64,000 nucleotides of DNA from Deferribacteres bacterium (lineage in GTDB: Bacteria; Zhuqueibacterota; Zhuqueibacteria; Zhuqueibacterales; Geothermadaptataceae). Positions 36,365 through 45,889 of this stretch are shown piece by piece (the first letter of the stretch is position 1; the number at the start of each line of letters is the position of its first letter). The position numbers and the translations under genes are program-made. The notes beneath the pieces are model-generated. The model had not been told where the DNA came from. It saw only the letters and a program-made list of their open reading frames with translations, and made no database searches. The stretch is taken from positions 62,001 through 126,000 of the forward strand of contig JACKDF010000004.1 of the NCBI GenBank assembly GCA_020633655.1. Reading direction: 5' to 3'.

Positions 36365-37455
36365 AAAAAGTAGCCCTGCTTTTTGGTGTCGGCGCGCTTG
36401 TTGGCGCCTTGTCCCTCGTCTACAATCTTGGGCAGGACTATGCCATCCAGCAAGCAGGGCTACTCGCTATCGTTGATGCCGTCGTTTTTGCTTTCTTTGC
36501 ATTTGCTACCTTTTCTTTATTGCATAACCGGCTTAAAGTATTTAGCCCGCAACAACAATGGCTGCTGCGGGCTTTGTTTTATACCATTGCCCTTGTAATG
36601 GCCTATTTCTTCAGTGCCTTGATTAAAATAAATTTGTTGAATGACAGCGTCCTTGATGGAAATGGAATCTCTAATTTTTTTTGGGACACATTGGTCGATT
36701 TGAGCGCAATTCCGCAAGGGCAAGGCACCTTGTCTGAGCTTTTTCCTCCCGCGCTAAGACAGATCGTACTTACATTTATTATTCTCATTTTGCTCATAAG
36801 TGTGGCCAGCATTCTAGGGAGTTGGGTGGAAATTCGCTGGCAGGAATCCCGATTCCGGCAAGCTCGTGAGCGTGCGGAATTGACTGCTTTGCGGGCACAG
36901 ATGGAACCGCATTTTCTCTTTAATACGCTGAATACCATTACCAGCTTAGTGAAGCACGACGCGGAAAAAGCAGAAAAATTGCTCATCGAATTGAGTGAAA
37001 TGCTGCGCTATCTTTTTCAGAATGCCAACACAGACCGGGTTGCATTAAAAGATGAACTGCATTTCACACGGCTTTATGTGCATTTGATTCAGGCTCGTTT
37101 CTCAGAAAATCTGACAGTGCGATGGGAAGTTGAGCCGGTTGCGGAAGGCTTCCTCGTGCCGGCATTTATGCTGCAACCTTTGTTGGAGAATGCCGTGCGC
37201 CATGGCTGGATCGATCAGTCAAATCCATTGGAAATTTCGATCCGGGTTAACAGAAAAGCTTCATTTCTCTGCCTGCAGATCGTCGACAATGGACAAGGTA
37301 TCGCTCCGGTTATGCAAGCAAAATACAAAAAACCGGGACATGCCCTTGCAAATTTAGAGGATCGTTTGAAATTGTTTTATGGACGGACGGATCTTTTAAA
37401 ATTAGAATCTAAATGGAAAAAAGGCACTCTTGTGGAGATTTGTATTCCGGAATAG
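36361..37455 (+). CDS. LytS/YehU-type sensor histidine kinase
   Basis: The 364-aa protein has an N-terminal block of about four transmembrane helices (residues 5-160). The His_kinase domain with His184 in RAQMEPHFLFNTLNTITSLV follows, then HATPase (LQPLLENAVRHGW, DNGQGI, GHALANLEDRLKLFYG). It belongs to the family that pairs with LytTR response regulators, and one is encoded at 37832. It overlaps the bactofilin-like membrane protein by ATGA, suggesting that protein modulates or is controlled by the kinase. Confidence 0.92.
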   Translation: MKKVALLFGVGALVGALSLVYNLGQDYAIQQAGLLAIVDAVVFAFFAFATFSLLHNRLKVFSPQQQWLLRALFYTIALVMAYFFSALIKINLLNDSVLDGNGISNFFWDTLVDLSAIPQGQGTLSELFPPALRQIVLTFIILILLISVASILGSWVEIRWQESRFRQARERAELTALRAQMEPHFLFNTLNTITSLVKHDAEKAEKLLIELSEMLRYLFQNANTDRVALKDELHFTRLYVHLIQARFSENLTVRWEVEPVAEGFLVPAFMLQPLLENAVRHGWIDQSNPLEISIRVNRKASFLCLQIVDNGQGIAPVMQAKYKKPGHALANLEDRLKLFYGRTDLLKLESKWKKGTLVEICIPE

Positions 37456-37459
37456 TGGA

Positions 37460-37684
37460 TGTTGCATTTATGCCCACAGCCGCAATCCCATGTACCTTGG
37501 GTTTGTCATCACGATTTTTAGTATTGCGATTTTATACCAGCGCGTGATTTCATCCTTTGCCCGTGCTGCCCTGTTTTTTATCCTCACCAATCGCTGGTAC
37601 ATTCGATACGAGGAAAAAATAATGCTGGCAAAATTCGGCCCTGAATTTGAAGCTTATCGCAATGAAACAAGACGCTGGATTTGA
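37460..37684 (+). pseudogene. 3' remnant of an isoprenylcysteine-methyltransferase-like gene
   Basis: About 72 codons encode SRNPMYLGFVITIFSIAILY ... EEKIMLAKFGPEFEAYRNET-RRWI. This matches the C-terminal half of small ICMT-family membrane methyltransferases, which are usually about 150-190 aa. A full-length relative lies at 49409-49966. The N-terminal half is missing, the reading frame begins inside the end of the kinase gene without a start codon or binding site, and the remnant sits between the kinase and its presumed regulator. It is best read as decay. Confidence 0.6.
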
Positions 37685-37831
37685 ATAAAGTGTCACAGAC
37701 GGGCGTCCTTCCAATGTTCTTTAAGTTGGATCCCGGTTTTATTCGTCTCAACCAGTAGTAAATCGAAATAGACTATCATAATCATAAACCTTGCAACCTG
37801 TAACTTTAAACTTTCAAACTTTATTTATCCC

Positions 37832-38569
37832 ATGCGCACATACATAGTCGAAGATGAAAAACCAGCCCTGCAGCGGCTGCAAAATATGCTCACTGAAATC
37901 CCTGAAATTGATATAATTGGCAGCACCGCCAGCGGCAGAGAAGCCATTGTAGAAATCGACACGCTCCAGCCTGAGTTACTGTTACTCGATATCCACCTAA
38001 GCGATATGTCTGGTCTCGACGTTTTACAGCTCATCACCAGCACACCTGCGGTGATTTTCACTACGGCATACAACCAGTATGCAGTGCAGGCATTTGAGCT
38101 GCGGGCAGTGGATTATCTACTGAAACCGTTTTCGCGGGAACGCCTGCAGGAAGCCATTTCTCGAGTCCGTGAAAAGAAAACAACACCAGAGGCACTGAAG
38201 GAACTCTTCGCCCAATGGCAACCACCAGCAAATTATCTAACCCGTTTTGCTTCCCGAGTTGGCGATAAAATCACCATGTTTACCGATGATGAAGTGGTCT
38301 ATTTTACCAGTGAAAGCAAGTTTGTTTACGCTTGCCTCGAAGAACATCGCTACCTACTGAACTACACACTCTCCCAATTGGAAACACGCCTTGACCCGGA
38401 GAAATTCTTTCGAATTCACCGTTCCTCTATTGTCAATTTGAATTATGTACGTAAAATTGAAGCAGACAGCAGCGGTGGATACACAATTACCACACTGGGG
38501 CGCAGACCGGCCAATCTTTCGGTAAGCAGAACGGCGGGAAAGGTATTGCGGAATAAATTGGGGTGGTGA
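37832..38569 (+). CDS. LytTR-family response regulator
   Basis: The 245-aa protein has an N-terminal receiver (Glu/Asp pair in VEDEKPAL, phospho-acceptor Asp53 in LLLLDIHLSDMSG, Lys in YLLKPFSRERL). A C-terminal LytTR DNA-binding domain includes YLTRFASRVGDKITMFTDDE and FFRIHRSSIVNLNYVRKIE. It is the natural partner of the LytS-type kinase at 36361, with about 375 bp between them holding an ICMT remnant. LytTR regulators usually bind paired imperfect direct repeats upstream of their targets; none was identified here. Confidence 0.92.
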   Translation: MRTYIVEDEKPALQRLQNMLTEIPEIDIIGSTASGREAIVEIDTLQPELLLLDIHLSDMSGLDVLQLITSTPAVIFTTAYNQYAVQAFELRAVDYLLKPFSRERLQEAISRVREKKTTPEALKELFAQWQPPANYLTRFASRVGDKITMFTDDEVVYFTSESKFVYACLEEHRYLLNYTLSQLETRLDPEKFFRIHRSSIVNLNYVRKIEADSSGGYTITTLGRRPANLSVSRTAGKVLRNKLGW

Positions 38570-38621
38570 GAAGACTGTTCATTATCACATTCACGAAACA
38601 ATGATTCCCCTCTGCGTTAAA

Positions 38622-40274
38622 TCACTCGTTGACGATCTTCACATCTTTGAACATAAATGGATTGTCACTCAGTCGTAAGGATGTGCCACTGGCAGTTGTC
38701 ACATTCTTGAGAAGGACTTCCTTCGTTCTGAGGTAGGGATAGTGTTCAGTGTAGGATTCGTCCGTCATTTGTGGATTAAAATCTTTAAAAATTGCCGGAC
38801 CCTTGTAATTCTCGGGGTGATTAGCGTCGTCGATGTGAAGATTTTCGATGGTGATCCGTTCCGGCATGGTACAAGTATAACCAAAATCATGTTGTCCGGA
38901 ATTCGAGCCGCTGAGGAGACTGACGCTGGTTGGATTGCCGTTTGAGGGAACAAAAAAACAATTTTTTATTTTGAATTCACCCTGCCATGTGCTGCCGTAA
39001 TCGGGTCGCAAATTGATAAAACTCCTGCCGCGAACAGTTGTATTCTCCACTGTAAAAATTCCAGTCCCAATGGCATTGATTCCCTGGTGCCCCAGGGTTG
39101 AGTTGCGGATCGTCGCATTGGCAACCCCCATGTGAGCGTCGAAGCGGGAAAAGGTACAATTGTCGTAAATAAGATTTTTACAATAGTTCGAGCCCATTAT
39201 TCCCCAGTATGTTCTGTCGTTTATATCATTTGTCTGACTGCAGTTCCCAAAGGATACATTGATGGCACGGCCGATGATGATATCGTAAGAACCCATGGGG
39301 ACAGGATTGCCGGCTGATCCGATAGTCCGGTAAGTTTTGTGTCCCGTCAGGATGGTGTTCTGCACTTTAACATTGGCGCAGTCACGAATATTGAGAAAGC
39401 CACCGTAGGGAGCGCCCTGGTCTTCTTCTCCAACGATGCGGTGTTCCAACCCCACCACGAGCACGTTCGAACGTCGGATGGCGATGTTTCGGCTGTAATA
39501 CGTGTATTTGGATTCCGCTTTATTGGCAATTGTCGTAAAGCGGCCTCCGGTTATTGTCAGCATCGTTTCGTCCATGGGCAATGCAGTAATTTCAGTGATT
39601 TGGTCGAAGTCCCAGATAATCGGAGCATTCCTATCCACATTACCGTTTTTATCGACGAGAAAGATATCGGTCTGTGGGGAGCCATTGTTTTGGTTGTTGC
39701 CAAAACGGATATAGCGTTTTATGTGGGAATTGGTCACAGTTATAAGGCAGGTTCCGGGTAAATAGACGTTAATTTTATCCTGATTTTTTTCGAGCGAAGT
39801 TATTCCGCCAAGGCTAAAGGGTCGAAGGCGGGAGCTGACCAGGAAAACAGGAGCGTTCCGGTTCTGCACCTCCGTGTCATCAATAAGGAACGTTGCAGTA
39901 CCGAAATCGGTGTCCGTACGGATGATGGCAGTACGGTCCTTTCCGCCAATGTAATACGTGACGCTTTCATCAGCTTTTACTGAGATGCGGTACTTATTTG
40001 CGAATCCATGGGTAGCGACGATGGCATTTATATCATCGGTTTTGCCATCGCCTTTGGCGCCAAAAGCGCTGTAGCGAATGAATCCATTATGTTGAAATTT
40101 GTCGAGGTCTTTAGGGGACACATTGACATGTAGAATTCTATTTTCATCTTCCCAAACAAAGGTTTTTTGCTCGTTGGACGTAATCACAAGTTGATCAGAA
40201 ATCGGTTCGGTTTGCGCCTGTGCTGGAAAGGTGCACAAAGTGAAGAAGAGCAGGTGGAGTACATATTTCATCAT
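38622..40274 (-). CDS. Exported right-handed beta-helix (pectate-lyase-like) protein
   Basis: The 550-aa protein has a signal peptide (MMKYVLHLLFFTLCTFPAQA). FIRYSAFGAKGDGKTDDINA is the typical opening of pectate-lyase-3/GH28-like beta-helix proteins. The rest has parallel beta-helix periodicity with short N/V/I-rich strands (NIAIRRSNVLVVGLEH, CANVKVQNTILTGHKTY, NLIYDNCTFSRFDAHM). The catalytic residues of a specific polysaccharide lyase or hydrolase are not clear, so the activity is undetermined. The open frame extends upstream to 40469 without signal-peptide character; the ATG at 40274 or the adjacent one at 40271 is the likely start. Confidence 0.78.
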   Translation of the reverse strand: MMKYVLHLLFFTLCTFPAQAQTEPISDQLVITSNEQKTFVWEDENRILHVNVSPKDLDKFQHNGFIRYSAFGAKGDGKTDDINAIVATHGFANKYRISVKADESVTYYIGGKDRTAIIRTDTDFGTATFLIDDTEVQNRNAPVFLVSSRLRPFSLGGITSLEKNQDKINVYLPGTCLITVTNSHIKRYIRFGNNQNNGSPQTDIFLVDKNGNVDRNAPIIWDFDQITEITALPMDETMLTITGGRFTTIANKAESKYTYYSRNIAIRRSNVLVVGLEHRIVGEEDQGAPYGGFLNIRDCANVKVQNTILTGHKTYRTIGSAGNPVPMGSYDIIIGRAINVSFGNCSQTNDINDRTYWGIMGSNYCKNLIYDNCTFSRFDAHMGVANATIRNSTLGHQGINAIGTGIFTVENTTVRGRSFINLRPDYGSTWQGEFKIKNCFFVPSNGNPTSVSLLSGSNSGQHDFGYTCTMPERITIENLHIDDANHPENYKGPAIFKDFNPQMTDESYTEHYPYLRTKEVLLKNVTTASGTSLRLSDNPFMFKDVKIVNE

Positions 40275-40559
40275 GAGCCTGTTTGTTGAATGATCATTTT
40301 TTTTCAAATTAATAAGGTTGTTTAGTGCACGTAATCGAGGAAGGCCAACCTTAGCCTGGAATTCATCAGGTTTACAAACATAAAACATCGAACTGCACGC
40401 AATACTTCCATAGATTTGCAACGGATATATCGTTCTGTGGCAAGCCGAACACGCAGTGACTTGATTCACTGATACATCTCTTCAAGAAGTGGACTTAACA
40501 ACCGATAGAATGTAAGTGAATAGCATTTCAATTATTTGTCTGTTGTGAGGTAACGACCC

Positions 40560-40805
40560 ATGAACGAATTAAAAGACGCCAGGCCCATATTTTTATGGGC
40601 CCAGGAGCATGGTGATACGCGTATTGTCGAGCGAATTCTGGTTCGAGTTCTCCCAATTTTGATTGAGCGAAAAATTGAACTAACCGTTGATCAGATCGAA
40701 TCGGAACAAACGCTTTTTTTACCGGTTGACCTGGTAAATTCGATCAACAGTGCCGCAAATGAGTTGGTAGATTCCTTTAACCTGGAGGGAGACTGCCGTG
40801 TTTGA
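40560..40805 (+). CDS. 81-aa protein of unknown function heading a signalling operon
   Basis: A GAGGTAACG binding site precedes the ATG. The product is acidic and largely helical, with no signal peptide or membrane segment (DTRIVERILVRVLPILIERK, LVNSINSAANELVDSF). No family is recognised. It overlaps the start of the tandem V4R-like gene by 8 bp, so the two are translationally coupled, and the hybrid kinase follows. A role as adaptor or regulator of the kinase is an inference from position only. Confidence 0.65.
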   Translation: MNELKDARPIFLWAQEHGDTRIVERILVRVLPILIERKIELTVDQIESEQTLFLPVDLVNSINSAANELVDSFNLEGDCRV

Positions 40806-42027
40806 CATCACAAAATACCCATTTGATACGAAGCATAATTGCATATCGATAGCCGGTGAAGCGATGATTTTTCATTGCCATCACTATTTAAGTGTGCTTC
40901 TACGCACGATTCTCGATGCTGAATACATCGACAGCCGTCCATTTATTATAGGTAGCGCTGCGGATGCGGCCTATAATCAGTTGTCGAACTTATGCGCGGG
41001 ATTAGACCGTGATCAGTCAAAAAAGATGGTCGAGGATGTTTATAAAACCTTTGGTTACGGCCTCATTAATATAAGCTCGATGGATGAAAATGGCGTGACC
41101 GTCCAAAGCACCAAATCGGTATTTTCCCGAGCCTGGAAGCAAAAATTTGGTCTTGGTAAAAAGCCAGTGGATTTTTACACGACCGGTTTTCTGGCTGCTG
41201 CTTATGCAGTGATTTACGACAAGCCCCTCGCCGAAGTCCATGGTGTGCAGACCACGTGCATGGCGTGTGGTGACGATTTCAACACGCATGTTATTACCCA
41301 CGGGGAGGGCAATTTTACAATCTATCCGAAAAAAGCTGAGACCCAGTTCAAAGATGTCGAGAAGGTCAAGCTCAATTGGAAGCATGAAGAGACGATTACC
41401 AACGCCTTCCTGGGAGCACACGTCAATTTTGTCGGCAATGAAGAGGGGCTCATTCCGGCCTTTGGGGTTTACATCGTGCGTAACCAAAGCGACTATGTCA
41501 ATCGTCTGCAGATTGAGTTTGTACGTGCGATGATCGAAGTGGCTGGTGATTACGGCGTGACATTGGCAGGTGAATTGTTAATGGAAGCTGGCACGGCCTG
41601 TGGATTTTTCACTTACGGTGGCATTATGACCTCCCAAGAGTGGAAGGATGTCATTTTACCTCATTTAAAAACACGTGAAGACTGGATTAAAGGGCTCATT
41701 TCGCTGATTAATACGATGGGGTGGGGTTATCACAGTGTTTTGGATTTGTCGTCAGAACGGGCTGTATTCCGAAATTATAATGATTTCGAAGATCTCAGCT
41801 ATTTGCGTATGTATGGCACCCGCGACTATCCCATCCATTGGGCCAACAGTGGCGGATTTACCGGATTAATGCAGTTGATTTTTAGTACAGACCTGGTGAG
41901 CGGAAAATCTATTCATACGGAAGAAGGTTTTCGTAAAATGCGTCGTTCCACCAGCCGCTACAAGACACGAATGACTAAATCCATTGCATGCGGTGACGAT
42001 TATTTAGAAGTGGAGATATTCCGCTAA
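40798..42027 (+). CDS. Tandem V4R-like (4-vinyl reductase-like) sensor protein
   Basis: The start is GTG at 40798 behind GGAGGGA. The 409-aa cytoplasmic protein is an internal duplication. Each half has a helix-rich part followed by a glycine-containing strand region (FGYGLINISS; GWGYHSVLDLS), then a GF.(A/L)... helix and a Cys motif. The motifs are TTCMACGDDFNTHVI (Cys154, Cys157) in the first half and SIACGDDYLEVEIF (Cys398) at the very end of the second. The C(x)ACGDD element and the placement at a domain end fit the V4R small-molecule-binding domain. The assignment is by eye, and the ligand is unknown; V4R domains elsewhere have been tied to hydrocarbon, porphyrin or metal-linked sensing. 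It lies between an 81-aa gene and a hybrid kinase. Confidence 0.65.
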   Translation: MFDITKYPFDTKHNCISIAGEAMIFHCHHYLSVLLRTILDAEYIDSRPFIIGSAADAAYNQLSNLCAGLDRDQSKKMVEDVYKTFGYGLINISSMDENGVTVQSTKSVFSRAWKQKFGLGKKPVDFYTTGFLAAAYAVIYDKPLAEVHGVQTTCMACGDDFNTHVITHGEGNFTIYPKKAETQFKDVEKVKLNWKHEETITNAFLGAHVNFVGNEEGLIPAFGVYIVRNQSDYVNRLQIEFVRAMIEVAGDYGVTLAGELLMEAGTACGFFTYGGIMTSQEWKDVILPHLKTREDWIKGLISLINTMGWGYHSVLDLSSERAVFRNYNDFEDLSYLRMYGTRDYPIHWANSGGFTGLMQLIFSTDLVSGKSIHTEEGFRKMRRSTSRYKTRMTKSIACGDDYLEVEIFR

Positions 42028-42088
42028 TGTTTTAATAGTAAACATGTTGCGTTTTGCTGAAACGATGATTTGAGCACGAGGTTTAAAG

Positions 42089-44680
42089 TTGCAACAAACT
42101 CCTAATATGGAGCAGATTCAGGATTCCATCCAAAAGCACACCCGTATTTATAAACAACTGCTTGCGATTGGTAAGGGTTTAAACGAGACAATCGAGCTGG
42201 ATGAATTGTTGCGCCTTGCCGGTGATTTTGTAGTAAATCAAATCGGTTTTGAGCGCTGCCTGATTTTTGTGCATAACGATGAAAATGGTTGGTTTAGCAT
42301 TCAGCATACGCAGGGTTACGACAATCCGATGCAACTTCAGGTGATTAAAATCATCAACCTGCTGCTTTCCGGCGAAGTCATTGACTACCTTCGTTTAAGC
42401 AACGAACCCATTACCCACACCCCGGAACACCCGAATGTGATGGTTGCCAGCCTGGTAAAATCCCTCTTCCTAAAAGATGCTTATTTCGAAATTTTCGGAG
42501 GCGACATCACGATTCCTTTCGGTTTAATCGTGGTGGGCAATGGCATCGGCGAAGGACCTCCGAATGTCAAAGTTAATGAAGATGAAGCGATTATGATCGC
42601 TTTGGGAAATTTCATTCTTCAGCTCTCGAACACGGTCAACAACATTATTTTTTATAGCGCGTGGAGAGATGAAAAGCAGCGGCTCAATGAAAATATTGAA
42701 CGGCGCACAAATGAATTATTAGAACAAAAACAAACTTTCGAGGCGATCTACAAGACAACAAAGGATGGCATCGCGCTTTTGGATGCCGAAACCTCCGCAT
42801 TCTTGGATGCCAATGACGCCTATGCGGAGATGACGGGTTTTACAAAGCAGGAGCTGTATCGCACCAGCTGCATAAAAATGAGCGTTAAGGAAGATGTCGA
42901 ACGCGCTAAACAGGCTGTTAAAGAAGTCGTCGAAAAAGGATTCCTGAAGAACTTTATAAAATCCTGCTATCACAAGTCTGGCCATGCGATTACGATCAAT
43001 ATGTCCCTGGTGTTGATGAGTGATCGGCAGCGGATTCTGGTGAGTGCAAAGGATATTACCCAACAGAAAGCTTTGGAAAGCAGTTTGTTTGAGCAGAAAC
43101 AAAAAGCTGAGGATGCAGCACGGGCAAAATCAGAATTTCTCGCCAACATGTCCCACGAAATCCGCACACCGATGAACGCGATCATTGGTATGTCCTACCT
43201 TGCTTTGGAATCGGAATTGAATGCTAAACAACAGGGATATGTGGAGCATATTCAGAGCTCCGCCAACTCTTTGCTAAGAATTATCAACGATATTTTGGAT
43301 TTTTCAAAAATCGAGGCCGGGAAGCTGCATATTGAACACATCGATTTCGATCTCTTTCGGGTTGTCGATGAGGTCATCAACCTGAATGAGTTAAAGGCTT
43401 TCGAAAAAGGCATCGAACTGATTGTTCTCTATCAACCGGACATCAACCAATATTTCTTCGGCGACCCGCTGCGGCTTTCACAAATTTTAACCAATTTGTT
43501 CAGTAACGCCATCAAGTTTACCGAGAACGGCGAAGTCGTCCTTTTGGTGAAACGTCATGGGGACAATAGCCTTTATTTCGAGGTCAAGGATACCGGTATC
43601 GGAATGTCCGAGGCTCAGCAGAAAAAGCTGTTCGCGTCCTTTTCCCAGGCTGATGGCAGCACCACCCGAAAATACGGTGGATCCGGGCTTGGTTTGGCCA
43701 TCAGTAAACAGCTCGTGAATATGATGAATGGCTCAATTGACGTTTCGAGCATCGAAGGCGAGGGCAGCCGGTTCTATTTTCATATTGAACTTCCGCCGCG
43801 TTTTCCTCAGGATCAACAAGTCTCTCAATTTGGTGGTTTGCACGCTTTGGTGAGTGATGGCCACAAGGATTGGGGGCGCGTGTTGAAACAGGAATTGACG
43901 CGCTACGGATTTGTCGTAGATCTGGTCGCCAACGCCGAAGAAATGCGATCCATGCTTCTCGAAAAACAAAATTACGACTTATGGATTATTGACTCCGCAA
44001 CGTGCCAGGAATCTGGCGGCTGTTTTTCTGTTTCCAAACCTGATTCAATTGCTGATAGAAGACAGGCGTTGGATTCGCGCCCTCCACATGCCACGATAAT
44101 CACCGGCTACAGCTTTGAAAAAGAGCCCATGAGTGAATTTTTGGAGGTCTCCGCACGGATTAAATTTCTGAAAAAGCCGATTAATCCATCGAAGGTTTAT
44201 GAACTGGTGAGTGAGTTGTTTTTAGCGCAACAACCCAGAAAAGAGCGGGAGATAAAATCCTCAAAGAGCCTCAAGTCGCAGTTGCAGACATTGCGGGGAT
44301 CACGAATTTTACTCGCTGAAGACAATCGTGTGAATCAGAAAATTATCGAGGGGTTGTTGAATAAAAGCGGTATTGCCATCGATATTGCGGAAAATGGCCA
44401 GCAGGCGATAAAGATGTTCGATGCCAACATTCACGAACTCATTTTAATGGATATTCAAATGCCGCTCATGGATGGGTACCAGGCCGCTTCGGTGATTCGC
44501 TCCAGTAACGATTCGACCCCGATTATTGCATTGACTGCCAACGCCATGGTGTCCGATGTGGAGCGCAGTCGTGCAGCTGGAATGAATGAGCATTTGAATA
44601 AACCCATCGATGTGAATAAACTTTACAAAACCTTGCTTTGCTATCTTGGCAAAAAAAGTGAGGTACAAGTGGTTTTGTAG
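42089..44680 (+). CDS. GAF-PAS hybrid sensor histidine kinase with two receiver-type domains
   Basis: The TTG at 42089 is chosen because GAGG lies 7 nt upstream; the ATG at 42107 has no binding site. The 863-aa soluble protein has a GAF-like domain (about 20-190), a short coiled coil, and a PAS domain (about 220-335, TFEAIYKTTKDGIALLDAET). HisKA follows with His356 in FLANMSHEIRTPMNAIIGMS, then HATPase (NLFSNAIKFTENGEVVL, DTGIGMS, GSGLGLAISKQL), a degenerate receiver (about 590-725), and a full receiver with Asp788 in LILMDIQMPLMDGYQA. It lacks membrane helices, so it senses an internal signal, perhaps through the tandem V4R protein encoded 61 bp upstream. It ends 8 bp from the convergent VOC gene. 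Confidence 0.92.
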   Translation: MQQTPNMEQIQDSIQKHTRIYKQLLAIGKGLNETIELDELLRLAGDFVVNQIGFERCLIFVHNDENGWFSIQHTQGYDNPMQLQVIKIINLLLSGEVIDYLRLSNEPITHTPEHPNVMVASLVKSLFLKDAYFEIFGGDITIPFGLIVVGNGIGEGPPNVKVNEDEAIMIALGNFILQLSNTVNNIIFYSAWRDEKQRLNENIERRTNELLEQKQTFEAIYKTTKDGIALLDAETSAFLDANDAYAEMTGFTKQELYRTSCIKMSVKEDVERAKQAVKEVVEKGFLKNFIKSCYHKSGHAITINMSLVLMSDRQRILVSAKDITQQKALESSLFEQKQKAEDAARAKSEFLANMSHEIRTPMNAIIGMSYLALESELNAKQQGYVEHIQSSANSLLRIINDILDFSKIEAGKLHIEHIDFDLFRVVDEVINLNELKAFEKGIELIVLYQPDINQYFFGDPLRLSQILTNLFSNAIKFTENGEVVLLVKRHGDNSLYFEVKDTGIGMSEAQQKKLFASFSQADGSTTRKYGGSGLGLAISKQLVNMMNGSIDVSSIEGEGSRFYFHIELPPRFPQDQQVSQFGGLHALVSDGHKDWGRVLKQELTRYGFVVDLVANAEEMRSMLLEKQNYDLWIIDSATCQESGGCFSVSKPDSIADRRQALDSRPPHATIITGYSFEKEPMSEFLEVSARIKFLKKPINPSKVYELVSELFLAQQPRKEREIKSSKSLKSQLQTLRGSRILLAEDNRVNQKIIEGLLNKSGIAIDIAENGQQAIKMFDANIHELILMDIQMPLMDGYQAASVIRSSNDSTPIIALTANAMVSDVERSRAAGMNEHLNKPIDVNKLYKTLLCYLGKKSEVQVVL

Positions 44681-44688
44681 GAGAATTT

Positions 44689-45099
44689 TTATTTCGACAT
44701 ATCAAACTGGGACATGTCAATCCACTTTGCTCCCCAAATATGGCCGTCCGGATCAGCGAAGTCACGCCCATACATAAACGCATACTCTTCAATGGGATTT
44801 ATATCCGCGATTCCACCGTTTTCTGAGGCCGATTTGTTCATCGCATCGACTTCTTCCCGGGAATCGCAGGACAGTGTGAGCCCGAATCCGCTCGAGGTTT
44901 TTGGTGGAATCGGGCGGCTCGTCAATGTGCGCCACTTTTCGTGGGTCAAAAGCATTAAACTAATTGACTCGCTCCATACCATAAACGCTGCGGACTCGTC
45001 TGTGAACTGCGGATTGAGGACGAAACCGATCGCTGTGTAAAATGCCTTCGATGCTTCCAGATCGGTTACGGGCAGGCTAATAGTGATTGTTCGGGGCAT
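44689..45099 (-). CDS. VOC-family (glyoxalase/bleomycin-resistance-like) protein
   Basis: The 136-aa protein has the two beta-alpha-beta-beta-beta units of the vicinal-oxygen-chelate fold. It opens ITISLPVTDLEASKAFYTAI and ends with RDFADPDGHIWGAKW. Metal ligands are not all evident, as is common in uncharacterised members, so it could bind rather than transform a ligand. The start has an AGGAGAC-type site upstream. It is convergent with the hybrid-kinase gene. Confidence 0.85.
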   Translation of the reverse strand: MPRTITISLPVTDLEASKAFYTAIGFVLNPQFTDESAAFMVWSESISLMLLTHEKWRTLTSRPIPPKTSSGFGLTLSCDSREEVDAMNKSASENGGIADINPIEEYAFMYGRDFADPDGHIWGAKWIDMSQFDMSK

Positions 45100-45209
45100 T
45101 AATGGTCTCCTGTTGGGTGGAAATTAGTGGAATAACGACCAGCATAAGCGGCTGGCAACGTGTCAGTCATGGCAGGCATTCTTAAGACATTGATTAGGTG
45201 TAAATAGCT

Positions 45210-45710
45210 CTATTCTTCAAGCGCTTTAATAATTTCAGCCTGATACATCTGAGCATTGTTTTCTGATGTATGATCTATCATCAATAGCGTTAGAGCGAAC
45301 ATGATAACTGCAGCGCCAATTGCACGGCCATGATTACCTCCCCCAAAGTGAAAGATGGCTAACCCTGCTATTATGAGAAGACTCCAGCTTATGAGTAATG
45401 GTCGATACCATTTACTGAAGCCCTCAACTCGATCCTTCTCGCTTCTAATAAATTCCGAAGGATTTTTTTCGTATTCAGCGCGGAATTTTTCAAGCCGGTT
45501 TGTGTTTTGATAAAGACCGATTCCTGCCGCTGCACTCCAAAGCAGACCGACAACCAAAAAAGGAACAATCAAAGCTTTGAAATATGGAAGGTGAGCTAAT
45601 CGCCAAAAATAGAATGCAAGGATCAGTAGAAAAAGCCCGAAAATGAAAAGCATTCCTCCCTCAAAAGATTCCCCCTTAACCCAATTTTCTGTATGCTTGA
45701 TAAATTGCAC
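45210..45710 (-). CDS. Three- to four-helix membrane protein of unknown function
   Basis: The start is a GTG at 45710, because AGGAGG lies exactly 5 nt upstream. Longer in-frame starts at 45731 or 45764 would put that site inside the coding sequence. The 166-aa product has hydrophobic segments at about 18-38, 43-66, 104-123 and 128-148. A charged loop (NRLEKFRAEYEKNPSEFIRSEK) sits between the second and third. No family recognised. No good neighbour relation is visible. Confidence 0.65.
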   Translation of the reverse strand: MQFIKHTENWVKGESFEGGMLFIFGLFLLILAFYFWRLAHLPYFKALIVPFLVVGLLWSAAAGIGLYQNTNRLEKFRAEYEKNPSEFIRSEKDRVEGFSKWYRPLLISWSLLIIAGLAIFHFGGGNHGRAIGAAVIMFALTLLMIDHTSENNAQMYQAEIIKALEE

Positions 45711-45889
45711 CGTTACCTCCTGTGTTAACATAGATGAGCACAAAAAGTTAGCATTTGAACACATCTACTTAGCGAAACCCTAAATGCTCTGGGGATTGAA
45801 AACTATTTTTCATCCCCATTTTCGTTACAATAAACGAGAAAAAGCAGATATTCAAGAATAACTTATTCTAAATCAATTAATCCGCTTCC

